Positions 1 to 13,000 of a DNA stretch of 64,000 nucleotides are shown here, one piece after another. Source of the stretch: Alitta virens (lineage: Eukaryota; Annelida; Polychaeta; Phyllodocida; Nereididae); assembly GCA_932294295.1 (NCBI GenBank), contig OW028584.1:21793638-21857637 (forward strand), given 5' to 3'. The position numbers were made by a program, and so were the translations under genes. The notes below the pieces were generated by a model, which did no database searches, had not been told where the DNA came from, and saw only the letters and a program-made list of their open reading frames with translations. Each line of letters opens with the position of its first letter. The first letter of the stretch is position 1.

Positions 1-772
1 AATGCTTCACCAACATAACATCAAATGCACCATAGCAGCAAAATGGCTCACCAATAAAACATCAAATGCACCATAGCAGCAAAATGGCTCACCAATAAAA
101 CATCAAAATGCACCATAACATCAAAATGCTTCACCAACATAACATCAAAATGCGCCATAGCAGAAAAAGGGTTCACCAACATAACATCAAAATGTAACAT
201 AACATCAAAATGATTCACCAACATAACATCAAAATGCACCATAGCAGAAAAATGCTTCACCAACACAACATCAAATGCACCATAGCAGCAAAATGCTTCA
301 CCAACATAACATCAAAATGCACCATAACATCAAAATGCACCATAGCAGCAAAATGCTTCACCAACATAACATCAAATGCACCATAGCAGCAAAATGGCTC
401 ACCAATAAAACATCAAAATGCACCATAGCAGCAAAGGGTTCACCAACATAACATCAAATGCACCATAGCAGCAAAATGGCTCACCAATAAAACATCAAAA
501 TGCACCATAGCATAAAAAGGGTTCACCAACATAACATCAAAATGCACCATAACATCAAAATTATTCACCAACATAACATCAAAATGCACCATAGCAGCAA
601 AATGCTTCACCAACATAACATCAAAATGCACCATAGCAGAAAATGGCTCACCAACATAACATCAAATGCACCATAGCAGCAAAATGCTTCACCAACATAA
701 CATCAAATGCACCATAGCAGCAAAATGGCTCACCAATAAAACATCAAAATGCACGATAGAGAAAATGGTTCA
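1..772. repeat. Complex minisatellite array
   Basis: The first 770 bases are a head-to-tail array built from short boxes that recur in changing order: 'ACATAACATCAAAATG', 'CACCATAGCAGCAAAATG' and 'CTTCACCA' or 'GCTCACCA'. Spacing varies, copies differ by a few bases, and the array runs off the left edge. Open frames on the minus strand here only reflect the repeat period (a recurring HFDVM pattern) and are not genes. Confidence 0.95.
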
Positions 773-778
773 CGAACA

Positions 779-915
779 AAACACCAAAACAGTATTACTG
801 TACACACCAAAACAGTATTAATGTACACACCAAAACAGTATTACTGTACACACCAAAACAGTATTACTGTACACACCAAAACAGTATTACTGTACACACC
901 AAAACAGCAATACTG
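779..915. repeat. 23-bp tandem repeat
   Basis: About six copies of the 23-bp unit 'ACCAAAACAGTATTACTGTACAC' variants, directly abutting the preceding minisatellite. Each unit contains the small inverted pair CAGTA/TACTG. The plus-strand open frame across it is a repeat artefact. Confidence 0.93.
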
Positions 916-1429
916 TACAACAGCAAACAGCAACAAAAAAGCAATGGCATTATCCCTGGCAGGTTGAAGTTGTTGCCATTGAGCTGCTCTGGCACCTGAC
1001 ATGGAGAGCTCTTATTCTTATTTTACCTTTCAGACTTTTCACATATTACTCTTCTCCTGACAGCCTGACTAATGGCCATTCCCACTTGAAACCCATTTGC
1101 TCTAATGCACTTATGAAGCGTGTATTTTTCACCCATCAAATGTTTGATTAAGAGTCTCTGGCTTTTTTCCACTTGGGGCTGTTTATTTAGCCTAATCATT
1201 GTTACAAGGTTGTTAGTCCGGCTTATAATAATTATTACATGCTAATACAGTGTAACTACCAGTGGAACATACCTGTACTGTTTAATTGAATAACATATTA
1301 ATTACAGAGGTTAATTGGTGTTGGTGATGTATTAGCCTACCAACGTACTAATCGTAATCAATGTGTTGTTATTCTCCAATTGCAGAATTATCACGTGAAA
1401 TAGCGGGTGATACGGGCTGGGTGGTTTGT

Positions 1430-2475
1430 ATTTCATACCACATGGAATGACGTTCATGTAATGCCCAAATAAGGAAGCTCAAGATGTTGCTATTTCCGAA
1501 TTTGGATGAAACGTGTACCTGTAAAAATGGCGGCACGATTATAGATGATGTGACAGATTAATACAAACCTGATATCATAAGAGTAAAATTAATTTATGTA
1601 CATAACAAAGTTTAAATTCAGCCATGTTTAGGTTGAACAAGGGCTGGCTTCATTGTACATTTTCATCCGATATTAAAAATTCCAAACGGCCGAAATTAAT
1701 TGGGGAATAAAAGACAGATCACGACTCGTTTTGAAAGATCAGGAACTCATGTGGTTTTCCTATATTATTGCCCAATTGCTGCCATATCACATACGGGTCG
1801 GGTGATCTGCATTTCATACCACACAGAGTGACGTTCATGCATGCCCAAATAGGGAAGCTAAAGACGTTGCTATTTCTAAATAAGGGCAACACGCGTAAAG
1901 CCAAAAAATGGCCGCGAGACGACAGTTGTTGTGACCACCTAACATTATAACAGTACATTTATGTACAAAACGTTAATTTTGAAAATCGGACAAAAATCTA
2001 CTGAGTTATGCATACAATAAATCGCGAGTTAAAGACGTTCATGACTGGTGAAATTGCTTCAGTCTCTGTTCGGGACCCTATAATCTTTGACAGGGTCCCT
2101 GGAAACGGAAGTGACCTATTTCGAGATCCCTACGCATGTACAACGTATTACTGGCCGAACAAATTAGGTCAATGTTCACCGCTCTAGATTGCTTCGAAAA
2201 CAGCGTATACATAATATCCTAATTCCAGCGGTTTTTGTAATCTGTACACACTGGCGCTGCTCGCCTAGTAATTAAAGGTGAATATTATAGATGGCGCCGG
2301 CAGTGGACTTGTACACAGGTTTTCTATCATCTCATGATGTTTATTCAATTTTGAAAATATCAAGTTTGTGATGGCTGAGATTAATTGGGGAATAAAAGGA
2401 AACCCACCACTCATCTCTGATCTGTTGGCCAGATCATGCAGTGACTCGTGTGGTTTTCCTTTAAATTAGAGTACG
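1430..2475. repeat. Diverged direct repeats
   Basis: Two repeat pairs are interleaved. One is 'TTTCATACCACA...GACGTTCATG...GCCCAAATA' at about 1430-1500 and 1795-1870. The other is 'ATTAATTGGGGAATAAAA...TCATG/CGTGTGGTTTTCCT' at about 1695-1765 and 2380-2465. Copies are clearly diverged, so this looks like an old partial duplication or two copies of one ancient element. A small GGGACCCT/AGGGTCCC hairpin lies at 2072-2099. Confidence 0.6.
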
Positions 2476-3036
2476 TAATGGTAGGTGGATTTTCGTAAGT
2501 GACCTAATCGATAGGCCCATCAAGATTAAGTAAGGGCATGACGATTTGTGTTGATAGCCAATACAATTAAGTAAAAACATGACGTACCCACCCAGGAAAT
2601 TTGCTGGAGTGGACGTACCAGTCAATTACACTGAAATGAAATTGACCTGTGTGTACGTGGTCAGTGAAATGTTGCAGTAATGCACAGCATAGAACTACTT
2701 TCCCACATCAGACATTTATTACTTACAGTAATTGAAAATTGACCAAGTGGTGCAGACATTCAACATGATTGGTTAAGGAAAGGAGAATTAATTAATTGGA
2801 CTTGGAATCTGTTACAAGTTCCATCAGAATCTCCAGTCAGCCCAAGCTAAAGAGTTATCCTGCTTCTCTGGCAGTACATGTTTCAATTGTTTAGGAGTTA
2901 AATTGTTACAATCCATGCAAGATGGTTTTTTTGGTAGTTCCTCTTTATCCATGTCTGTACGGAGGCAAATAGAAGACCCACCAATGGGATGAATCCAGTA
3001 TCTCAACTCATCAAAACAATTTAGGGTCATTACTCA

Positions 3037-3092
3037 TAGAATAGAATAGAACAGAATAGAACAGAATAGAATAGAATAGAATAGAATAGAGA
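3037..3092. repeat. (AGAAT)n microsatellite
   Basis: Uninterrupted and near-perfect copies of AGAAT/AGAAC over about 55 bases. Confidence 0.9.
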
Positions 3093-3307
3093 TCAAGCTA
3101 GTTTATCACATCTCTGAATTTGAATTGTTCATTACATTTACTTCTTTGAATGTGGTTTTTCACTTTTTGCTGAGTTGCTAGCTTCCAAAACATCCATAGA
3201 CGTTCTTTGATGGGTATTAACTTTAAAGAGACACGCATCAAATTTCATCAGTTTACAAATAGAGCAAAAGATGCAAAACGTCATGGCACGTGTTTACATC
3301 TTCATCA

Positions 3308-3412
3308 ATGTTGAGATAGAGACAAGAAAGAAAGAGGTCAGGAAGAAGAGGGAAAAGGAGAGGGAAAGGAAGATTGGGAAAGAGGAAAGAGAGGGAGAAA
3401 GAGAGAGAGTGA
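3308..3412. repeat. Purine-only GAAAG-rich stretch
   Basis: About 100 bases of almost pure purine on the plus strand (GAAAGAGG, GGGAAAGG, GAGAGA variants). Simple-sequence drift is the simplest reading; mirror symmetry is not evident. Confidence 0.8.
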
Positions 3413-3829
3413 CAATGGCAGGCACACGTGGATGAATTTTACGCCTGAGGGTGTCTAAACACCTCTGATAATGTGAGTCCTATGATAGCACAACATCAAA
3501 AAGCTGCCTTCGTGTGTTTTGCTAAGCATGTGTGAATTATTATTGAAAGCAAAGACCTGCACTGCTTGCAAATTGCTCAAAGCTAAACACCTGCAACACA
3601 CACCCCACCTACCGGCAAAAAATCCCTACCTGGTTGGGCGATAATGGAACCAATACATGTGCTTATGCAGCTGGCTTCTTGCACGTGATCTGTAGGCCAA
3701 ACACTGCATCTTTCTTCTCTTTAGGTCAGGCATAACTAGTCAGAACAAATCAGTTTTCAAGTAATTTTGAAATATATATTATTTCGATTCATGGATGTCA
3801 TGATAAGTTTAAGGTCAAAGTCAGATCAT

Positions 3830-3960
3830 GGCGCCATGGTTTAGTGGTAGCTTCAGGTTGCCCAGGGTTCAAACCCATACTCTAACTCTTCGGCCACTCT
3901 GCCAGGAGTGGCCTCTCTGACATGGACCTGTTTACGCTATACCAAATTGGTTCATCCGGG
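3830..3960 (+). mobile_element. tRNA-derived SINE head
   Basis: 'ATGGTTTAGTGGTAGC' resembles a pol III A box, and 'GGTTCAAACCC' matches a B box about 25 bases further on, with a non-tRNA body following. No intact tRNA fold is apparent, so it is a SINE fragment and not a tRNA gene. Confidence 0.55.
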
Positions 3961-4084
3961 TAATACTACACCAGACTGGCGCATTACTAGGCCAAGATTA
4001 ATACGCCCAATTTAAATCTGATTAATTGGAACTATTTCGGTGACCTGACCCATGACCCGAACTCCTTTTGAAAATAGTCCAATC

Positions 4085-4205
4085 CCATAATCCCAATGTA
4101 GCAGTGATGCCATTCCTAGCGGAATGGCAAGCTGGGCAGTGCGGTTCAAACCCAGCCAGAGTATGGAGTAGATCCTACCTAAGCCACTGTCCCACTCCAC
4201 CCAGG
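4085..4205 (-). mobile_element. tRNA-derived SINE fragment, minus strand
   Basis: On the minus strand, 'AGTGGCTTAGGTAGGATC' is followed about 27 bases later by 'GGGTTTGAACCGC', a degenerate A-box/B-box pair. Confidence 0.45.
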
Positions 4206-5624
4206 TGTAAATGGGTGCTTGGCTACAGGCAGTGGTCGTGATTATAGAGTGCTTATCTCTAGCATGTCCCTCATTTGCAGAATGAGAGCCATGCAGCTGA
4301 GCTTGTAATTTTTGTGGTATTCTGTGGGCGCACAGCTTTAGAACCTTCCTACCTATCTTAATCTATTCTATACTGAAAAATAATGTGTGCACACGCTATT
4401 AAGAACCTCGACACGCTGTTATTTGTACATAATCATCATTTTTTTTTATGCAATGAATCGGCAATTTCAACTTCTGCTTCTTAAATATTTTTAAAATGTT
4501 ACCACTGACTGACTAAGTCATCGTTGATAAAACCTAATAACTAATTTTCAATGATGTGAAATGGTAATAGTAGGCAATGGTGCGTGTATATTGTTCAAAC
4601 TAAATATTATCAAACTCTTGCAAAATACCACGAAAAATGTCAGGACTGCTGCCAGGCTAGCTTATCTTCAGGTAATTCTGCAGTGAGATGAGAAAGACTC
4701 ATAGTTGAACAGGCCTGCCGAAGGTTTAATTGTAAGGTCTATAGTATTGAGATTCTGTTGAGTCTTAAGTGGCAACTGTTGAACCGACGGTGTTTTTGTA
4801 TGGTTTCCCACTATGAACTTTGGTTGGTTCCGTTTCTGGTGTTGCAACTGTTGTCCGATGTTTAGTGTATCCTTTTTTCGAAGAACCTAGACGACTGATT
4901 GGCTGAGAGGCCGTAAAATTAATTCGTTTTTATTGGAGATGACGGTCGGCGATGACGGTCTACGATCAATTTTGTCTAAATTGAGGTCAAATAAAAAAGA
5001 TATTGTTGAAGCCAAGAAGAGTAGTGATGGTCTTGTTGTAACTGTGAAGGTTAGGACTAAGTCCACTGTCTTGGTTAGACCTATCACTAAAATTGTGTCG
5101 AATTTGCACAGTGTGTATTTTGATAATTATGGTATACTCTAAAGTTTATATATTTGTTTATGTAGTGATAATTTTCGAAAATAGTGTACATAAAATAATT
5201 GAGCAATATTATCAACTTTGGAACAGAGAAAGTCTCCAAATCTGTAACATTGAAAAGATAAATAAAATGGCCCTTCCACTGGACTAATGCTTTTCCTGTC
5301 TTTTTTTCAGTTTCCCTAATTATTATTCTCCCTTCTCTTGTTTCCCTTGACCTTTACCTTGACCTTTACCTTGACCTTTTCGTCATTTCAAAGCATTTCC
5401 TGGAAGCAGTTTCCTGTCTTCAAGTCAGCTGTCTCAGTAGGCCTAATGTACAGGATATGCAAATAGTTCTTTCCTGGAATTTAATGTTTACATGTTATAT
5501 TCTGTTGGCCTTTTCTGTATCTCAGTAATAAAAATTGAATATTGTATATTTACGGAGCCCTGCACAGGACATAGGGAATATATTATCTTGATTTTGAAAA
5601 AAAAAGATGTAATTTACCCGAGGC

Positions 5625-6125
5625 CAAATGCTAACTGTTGTACATGAGGATTTGTACCATGGCATACATAATGCTTAATTGCACCAGTTGGTGAGTGATC
5701 AAAGTATACTTGCATATATATGGTGTACCGCCTTAGTTTGAAATTGCAAACATTTGAGGGTGTACATATCTCATGTCTCAAAATGTAACCACTGTGTAAT
5801 TTTTTTGTGCCACTAAACCCCACCCTTCAGCTAGAACTAAGTATTCAATTGTAAAAAATAGTGATCGGTCTACAATTTGTCTAATTTACATTGCTTTTAG
5901 GGCCCTTAACTGGCTGTCTACCAATCGTAGTGCAAAGTAACTCATGTACAATGACTAACTGTTGTACATGAGGATTTGTACCGCAGCCGCTGTGGTATAA
6001 ATCCTCATGTACAACAGTCACAGCGTACATTATGCTAATTAAGTTACTCTGGTGAGCAAGTATATATACGGTGCACCGCCTTTACTTTGAATATGCCAAG
6101 ACTCTTCGCCTATATTCTAACAGCA
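5625..6125. repeat. Direct repeat pair, second copy with palindromic insert
   Basis: The segment starting 'CTAACTGTTGTACATGAGGA' and ending near 'GGTG(T/C)ACCGCCTT' occurs at about 5630-5735 and again at about 5954-6085. The copies align except that the second contains an extra stretch that folds back on its own beginning (the palindrome at 5959-6017). Confidence 0.75.
5959..6017. repeat. 59-bp near-perfect palindrome
   Basis: Two 29-base arms (5959-5987 and 5989-6017) surround a single central base. They pair throughout except for two positions that would form G-U in RNA. The arm starts CTGTTGTACATGAGGATTT. Confidence 0.9.
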
Positions 6126-7052
6126 AGTGAAAATGTAAACCACTCCTCCAGCCCGAACTGTCACATGGTGGTTACACAATATTCCTCTAAGTATACACCC
6201 AACTAGTGCAGTCCCAAATGTTTTGACTTGGACCCAACTCGCTACTCTAACAATATTAGGACTACAAAGACCAAACAAGGCAACTGGTCACATGACATTA
6301 CTGACAGGTCATGTGACCTTAGTGACTGGTCACCTGACACGGGGGCCATTAGTCTGGTCCCTGTACTTGTCCTGGGAAGCCTAATAGGGAAGGGCACAGC
6401 TCCATTGGGCTAATGTTGCAGGGCCTGCCTTAAAAGGGGAAGGCATAGGAGCCCTATAGCGTCCTTACTTGTTGCTATGGTAACACTTTTTGCCATGGTA
6501 ACACTTTTTGCCATGGTAGCTTTTTTTAATATTTTCTTATGGGGGGGGGGGTGTACTATGTTGTAGTTTGGTTGGGTTATAATCGTATTGACAATGCTGT
6601 TGTGTGACTACTTTGACTAAATATTAAAAATATTATATTGTCCAACTAAGTCTTCCATACAAGTGCACAGGTCCATTCTATTGTAGTTCTGTAGTTTGTA
6701 GCTGTTTGTCAAGTTTTTGATATTTCACCTTCTTTTTTTTCCTTTTTTTATATTTATTATTATTATTATTAATTATGTTAAATCACATTGGCCAGTTCTA
6801 CTGAAGGTCCCAAGTTCAAATCTTATCTCGGCTGAATGTCGATAAATTGGATGCGCCCTGTACTCGGTGTCTATGCCGGGAAAGGGAAAAGACCCCATGC
6901 AAGGGGTTTTAAAACACAATGTGGACTCCATGTCTTGTCATCTCATCATTACATCTGACATTTGGACCTTTATGCCTGAATAGCTTCAGACCAGTATCAT
7001 TTAGGGAAGTGCAAATACAATTACAAATGCGATGAAATTTTATTATTTTCAG

Positions 7053-10000
7053 GCGCTTTATTAGTGAAGAATAGCAGTGCTCATTTATTGAAGAAGACTT
7101 ATTTTGGAGGAGGAACTGTTGACGTTTCCTTGGCAACAGAAGACTTCCACTCTTTCAGAAAAGACATCAGTGAAAGGTTTGCATATTTTTTAAGTAATAT
7201 ATGTAAAAAAAAATTATAAATAAGATTAAATTGTATTTGTATTATAGTTGCATTACTGTACAAAAGAAAAAGTGTTATGGCAGCAATTTTTGCAGCACTC
7301 GTATGTATAGTTCTCAATTGTTGCGAAGTAAGCAAATATGATATGCTATATTATTACACTATTCCCGGTGCACTTTTTTTTTCACCTTTTTATTTGGCTC
7401 AGTAAAAACGTACATAAACATTGTTTATTGTGGACGTGTTTATATTATAATAAGGTGATCTTTTGAAATACAAGAAATATAAGAAAATAAAACGCCAGAT
7501 TTTTTTTTTTTATATAATTTTGCACAAGCCTGAGCAGGTATTATATTTCCCGCCACTTCCTTCGACAATCTGAAAAGTGAATTATGAAGAAGAAAAAAAT
7601 GTTCAAGAAAACGGCAAGTTATGAAAAAGTGCAAAATTGGGAGAAAAACTGTGGAAGGAGGCTCATCAGCTAGGTAGGATGGCATCCATATTAGCACATT
7701 ATTGGAGCGGGCGGGGCCCAATTTTGCCACAGGAAGTTATGAGGAAAATGTAATTGAGTTTCCCTCCTCCAATAAGGGGGAGCTGCTGAAACTTTCACCA
7801 ACTCCCAGCCGCGTAGAGAGTTTAGTGTTTTACTCAATTAAGAGGTTATATATCTATTTTTTTCTCTCCTTTTTTTATGGGGTGATATGGTATCTTTAAG
7901 AAACTGGATGCAATGTTTTCGAAACCTTAGGCTATAGAAGTAGGGTTTGTGTAGCCTAGTGGCCAGGGTATTACTAAGATCACGTGAGAGTCCCAGGTTC
8001 AATACCCTGACTGAATATACCCTATAGTTTAGAATTCATAGGTCACCCAGATTATGAAGTTATTGTAGCCCTCTAAAGCAAATCCTTTTCACCATCAAGT
8101 TGATGTCAGAAATGTAGCTGACAAAGTGAGTCTTGGTCTGAGAATCGAACATGGGACGTTCAGCTTGGAACTTGTCAATGCCCTAACCATTAGGCCACCC
8201 AGCTCTAATTGTGCAACAAGTGTTAAGATCCTTTCAAATATGTTTTTGTGATAAGTAACGTGGATATTATAAGTTATCACATGTTTATTTAAGGAATACA
8301 GGATTGTACTCCACGAAGTTGTCACAATTCATGAAGTTGAAGGCTGAATGAAATATGACCTGTGTTCTCCAAATATCAACATGTGATAACTTTATCCTCC
8401 GCCTTTTCCTACATGGCCAATTGTGCCACGTGCGTTTTCCATGCGTTTGGATAAACGCATGTAAAATGCATGGTTTTTGCCTCATTGTAATTAGCTAAAA
8501 ACCATGCCTTTTCCATGTGTTTATCCTTCTAATAAAAATCGCACATTTGGCCATATTATATACAGTCGTGATCATTTTCGAGCTGTGTGGGATCCACCGT
8601 GAAAATCGCGCTGAAACATCAATGTAAATAATAATAATAATTTGCTCGCCTCCTAATAAATGCAATTCTTATTAAATTTGGAACAATTAGATGCCAAGGT
8701 TTTGTCTGTACTCCCCTCCGTTGCAGAGATATAAGCGAAAGTATGAAGCCAAGTCACTAAAAAAACTTTTTGGCAAACTAGCGTGGAAAGAGCGCTGATC
8801 TTGATGGCTTCAAACCAGGAATACAGATTCTCTGAAAATATCAGTGGAGAGGGCGTGGCTATTTAGTGAATACAGAAATCTATCAGCTCTCCACCAATCA
8901 GCGATCTGCATTTAGCATTGACTGAGGATAAAAAGATATACTGCGTGTTTTAAATATTATGTCTTCATATTTAGCTTATCAAATAATCAAATAAGCAATA
9001 TTCCTTCTTGTCTCATGATATTAAACTTATTTTTCCATGTTTGACAATTTTTAGGTTTGAAGATGGGACGATTTCTTTCTTGGACATTATGGCACTCCAG
9101 CCTGGCTTTGAAGCAGTTGAAAGAATATCAGGTAAACTGATATCATGCTCATGTCTTTAATTTAAATTCTGGGGGCTTTTAACAATTACTTTTTGTTTCT
9201 CATTTATTTTGACATCTGTTTGATGTATGCATGCAATGGGTTGGACATCTTGACAACTAATGGAATTAAATAATTTTCTTTCTTTTCAAAATGCCATTGT
9301 AAATTCGTAATTTGGGTGTGCCTGTTTGACATGTTGATTATGTTTTACCTATTGATAAAACCTTTGTTTGAGCATGATTTTCTTCTGCTAACTTTCTGTA
9401 GGGCGAAATTTTTTACCCGCTATCTATGATTTGCACCGCATTAAACCATGAAGCCACATAGAGTACTCTGGACTCATGTTTAAACTGTCTGTCTTGCAAT
9501 ATATCGAGTAGTTTGTCTCTCTGTCTAAAGCGCTTGTGAGGTGTTGTCTGTCACAATCAGATTTCTTGTTCATTGGTCTTTTGTATGTCTGTCTTTGTCT
9601 ACTGGCCTGTATGTCTTTTGCTGACTGTCTGTCAGTCTCTCTCACACTGTAGGTTCTTGCTGTAGCTACTAGTGTTCTGCATTCATACTCCAGCTCTACT
9701 TATTTATTTAATTTTATTTATTAACATATATTTAGACAGGATACACAATTTCAACAAACGCTGTTTTACAAATAGGTCCTGTGTGCAGTTTGCATATAAA
9801 TGATATAAATTAAAAAACATATAATTATATGAATGGACAATAAAACAGAAAAAGGCAAATTTTGAAAAGAAAGATAAATTATTGACATATTTTCTACTTT
9901 CTATTTTAGTTAACATGTTATATTCTTTCTTTTTGTTAAGTTTGTCTATCTATGATTTAATTTGCCCACTTCTGACATTCTGTCCTTTCAGGGAACCCCA

Positions 10001-13000
10001 CTATTGGCTGCAGGCACCCCTTCGTCCTGGCAAAGTATTTGTACCAGCACCTGCGAAAACGTCACCATAGTAACGGCCAACGCGTTGCTATGCTTTATTG
10101 TGACTCTCAATTCGTTGCCATGGAAACACAAGGGCCCATTGTTGCTTTTAACTTGTTCAGAGCTGACGGTTCCTTTATTGGCTTTTCACAGGTCAGTCAA
10201 AGGCAGAAATTGTAGACTGGTCCATTGACAAATGCAAACAGAACAGAAAATGTCGTGTTAGACTGGTCCAATGAAATTAGTAGATATGTTGCTTCGACGT
10301 GTCTCACTTTTTCCTTGTATGTGTGGCTGCATTCAGGGCTGTGAGGCTTAAATTGAAATACACTTGAACCAAATTTGAATGAAATAATGCTATTAAATAA
10401 ATAAACAATAGAATAACAAAATTGCTCATTTTGACAGTTTTTTTGCTTGCACTCGAAGCTTTGCCATTTAAGTTTAAAAAAAAGGAAGAAAACCTGGTAG
10501 TTTAAATAAAGATTTTTCAAGTAAAAAAAAAAACGAGCAATTGTAGGTATTCCCAGTAATTGCATCGTTCATAATAAAGTAATTTTGGGTAATTTATTTT
10601 GAGTTGAAATTAAGTTGATAACTCTGGTATAAGACCTTTTTGTGGGCATTGCCACATTGACGATAAGTCAACAGCATCCTTAAACTTTTTTGTGCTAAGT
10701 TTTCTTTCTCGTCGATGTAATTTCATAAAAACTGCAAATTTAATGAAAAATTTATTTGATGAATGGATGTCTTAATATATATTTTTAATATTCAATAATT
10801 TTATGTGCGCTTTTTACAGGTAGATAAGTTGGCCCAAGCTTGTAACATCCATCTCAGAGTTGGCTGTTTCTGCAACTTAGGAGCTTGTCAATATCACTTG
10901 TGTCTCAGTGCTGAGAAAGTCAAGGAAAATTTCAAGGTGGGTGGTGAACTTCTTTTGGGGTTATTATTTATGTACTGACAAACCTGTGTTAAGTGGCCAC
11001 CCAAGGGAATTTATCAATTTGGTGGTAAAAGACAGGTGGCTGTTTAATAGGGGGATAAACAATCCAAATATGTATTCCGTTTGGGTGAATTGGAATGTAG
11101 CCTAGTGGCCGTTCGGGCAAGTTTGACAACAGAATTCAGAATTCACCTTATTTGAAGTTATTTCTACTTTCAATACAAGGCATGTCAAGAATTATAGGCC
11201 TGTAAAGGATTTTAAATATGCACGACAGTTTTTTCCTGCATAGATACTTGGAAGAGCCCAGCTATTAAATTTAAAGAAGTCAAAGTAACCATTAAGCCCA
11301 AACAAACAACAATAATTTATGTAGAATTATGCATTAAATTGGTTACAAATATGTACTGCTCTGTATGAACACAACAAAACAGCATATCAATGCCTAAAAT
11401 GATATAAAATATATTTCCTGAATTTGAGTTGGACTCTCCATCACCGTGAAAAACGTATAGTATACACACGGGTTGATTGCATGATGAAATTCATTCCCAA
11501 ATTTATTACCAAGCATGCCATATCAAAACTATAGTAGCCAGCTCATAGCAAGTAACCATGGCAACAACATCTAGGAATACTGAGCTCATGTTTGTGCAAA
11601 TTGAATAAAAGTTCGTCTGCTCGACTGGATCCATTTTGGCGCCAAACGAGACGCCATGTTTCTACGTCATTAGGTCACATGACCATCAAATGGAATTTTG
11701 ACAGATGGCAAACCACATCAACTGGGAGATGGACACGTCATTGCATCGCCCTTATGACGTTATTTTGACGTTATTTTCTACGTCGGTGGCACAAGACGTT
11801 TCTTTGATGTCGTAGATCAGGTCGTTGCATATCGCGCGTCTGCCCCTAATAAAGTCATATGATCAAAGGTTGAGTCAGTCACTCCTTGATATGCTCCCAC
11901 CCTCTTTTGACTTCCCCGCATTTTTTCTCTCTCACTTTTTTTTTCTTTGGGATAAGTCTCCTTTCTCCCATCAGAATTTTTTCATACCCTCTTTATCTTG
12001 CATTTTTTTTATTTTCTCCACTTTTTTTGCACTGTATAATCTGGCATTAATGATCCTGCTGCATAACTTTAAAAAAATTTGTAATAATCGTGACTAAATA
12101 ACTGAGGGTTGCAATGTGTTTATTTAACTTGTTTGTCAGGTGTTCTGAACAAGGTGGTCATAAAATAAGCATTACACTATATTTCATTTGTAGTTTAATT
12201 TGATGATATTTTTTACTCTTAGTTTTTGTGTAGTGCATTTCAATTGCAATCGGACCAGTTTATGACGAAACTTATTTAAGGCTAAAAATCTGTTTTTCGC
12301 TGGTTATTATAGAACATTTCTTATATATGCGTGGTCAAACTGTATTAATTATAAACGAGTCGGACTGTATTGAACACTTGAACACTGGTTGGTCTAGTGG
12401 GTAAGGCTTTTGTTAGCTCCAAAGGTTCTGGATTCAATTTACTGATTTAGTGTTTATCTGAAGCATAGCTAGCTTGGTGTGCTATCAATGTCATAGGCTA
12501 CGTATTATTATAGCTTGTATAGTTGGTGTAGGTGGCCTTTATATCCTGATGCCTAATCTGCTGATTAAATTACATCTGTCAGTCTGTCTTGGCTGACATA
12601 TACAGCTGTGTATATTAATATCCCCTATTGTGACTGCATTGAGAAATCATGTCAGAATGAAAACATAGGAACTTGACAGACTGCCAACTCAATATTTCAT
12701 GACAAATATTCAGCAATCATGTCGGGGTGAATTTATGGGGAAATAAATTTGGCAAAATGTGAGAAGTTTGCAGTTATTGCCCCCCACAAGAGTGACTGGA
12801 GTTCATGGTCAATTAATCAATATTTCCATGATTTTGGCATTACGGATGAAAGTGACTTTTGCTGTGATGTGGCTTGGCTGACTGATTGAAGCTGCTTTTG
12901 TGCCTGTTAATAGATATATAGATAGATGGATAGATGGATAGATAGATAGATAGATCGATACAGAGATAAATCGAGAGATAGATAGATTGATAGACAGATA

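Larger units (their letters stand above)
916..7052. other. Non-coding stretch before the first visible MOCOS exon
   Basis: No exon could be supported here. It holds old diverged direct repeats (1430-2475), an (AGAAT)n run near 3040-3092, a purine-rich GAAAG stretch near 3308-3412, tRNA-like SINE heads near 3830 and 4100, tandem 'CCTTGACCTTTA' near 5337-5380, a repeat pair with a palindrome (5625-6125), a tandem 'GCCATGGTAACACTTTTT' near 6470-6520 and a G10 run at 6541. It is probably an internal intron of MOCOS, because the exon at 7053 starts mid-codon and the first exons are not visible. Confidence 0.6.
7177..9054. other. MOCOS intron with SINE fragments
   Basis: An 1.9 kb intron. It holds two tRNA-like fragments (7955-8010 plus, 8100-8215 minus) and otherwise unique AT-rich sequence. 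No other exon seen. Confidence 0.7.

Noticed and set aside
48..634. Minus-strand open frames of 64-72 codons in the left-edge array
   Set aside because: They are products of the minisatellite period (repeated HFDVM units), not genes.
1..772. CRISPR-like array
   Set aside because: Units are contiguous minisatellite boxes without unique spacers, and the DNA is eukaryotic.
10197..10565. 122-codon minus-strand open frame opposite a MOCOS exon boundary
   Set aside because: Phe/Leu/Lys-rich translation of AT-rich intron, with no start context or similarity.
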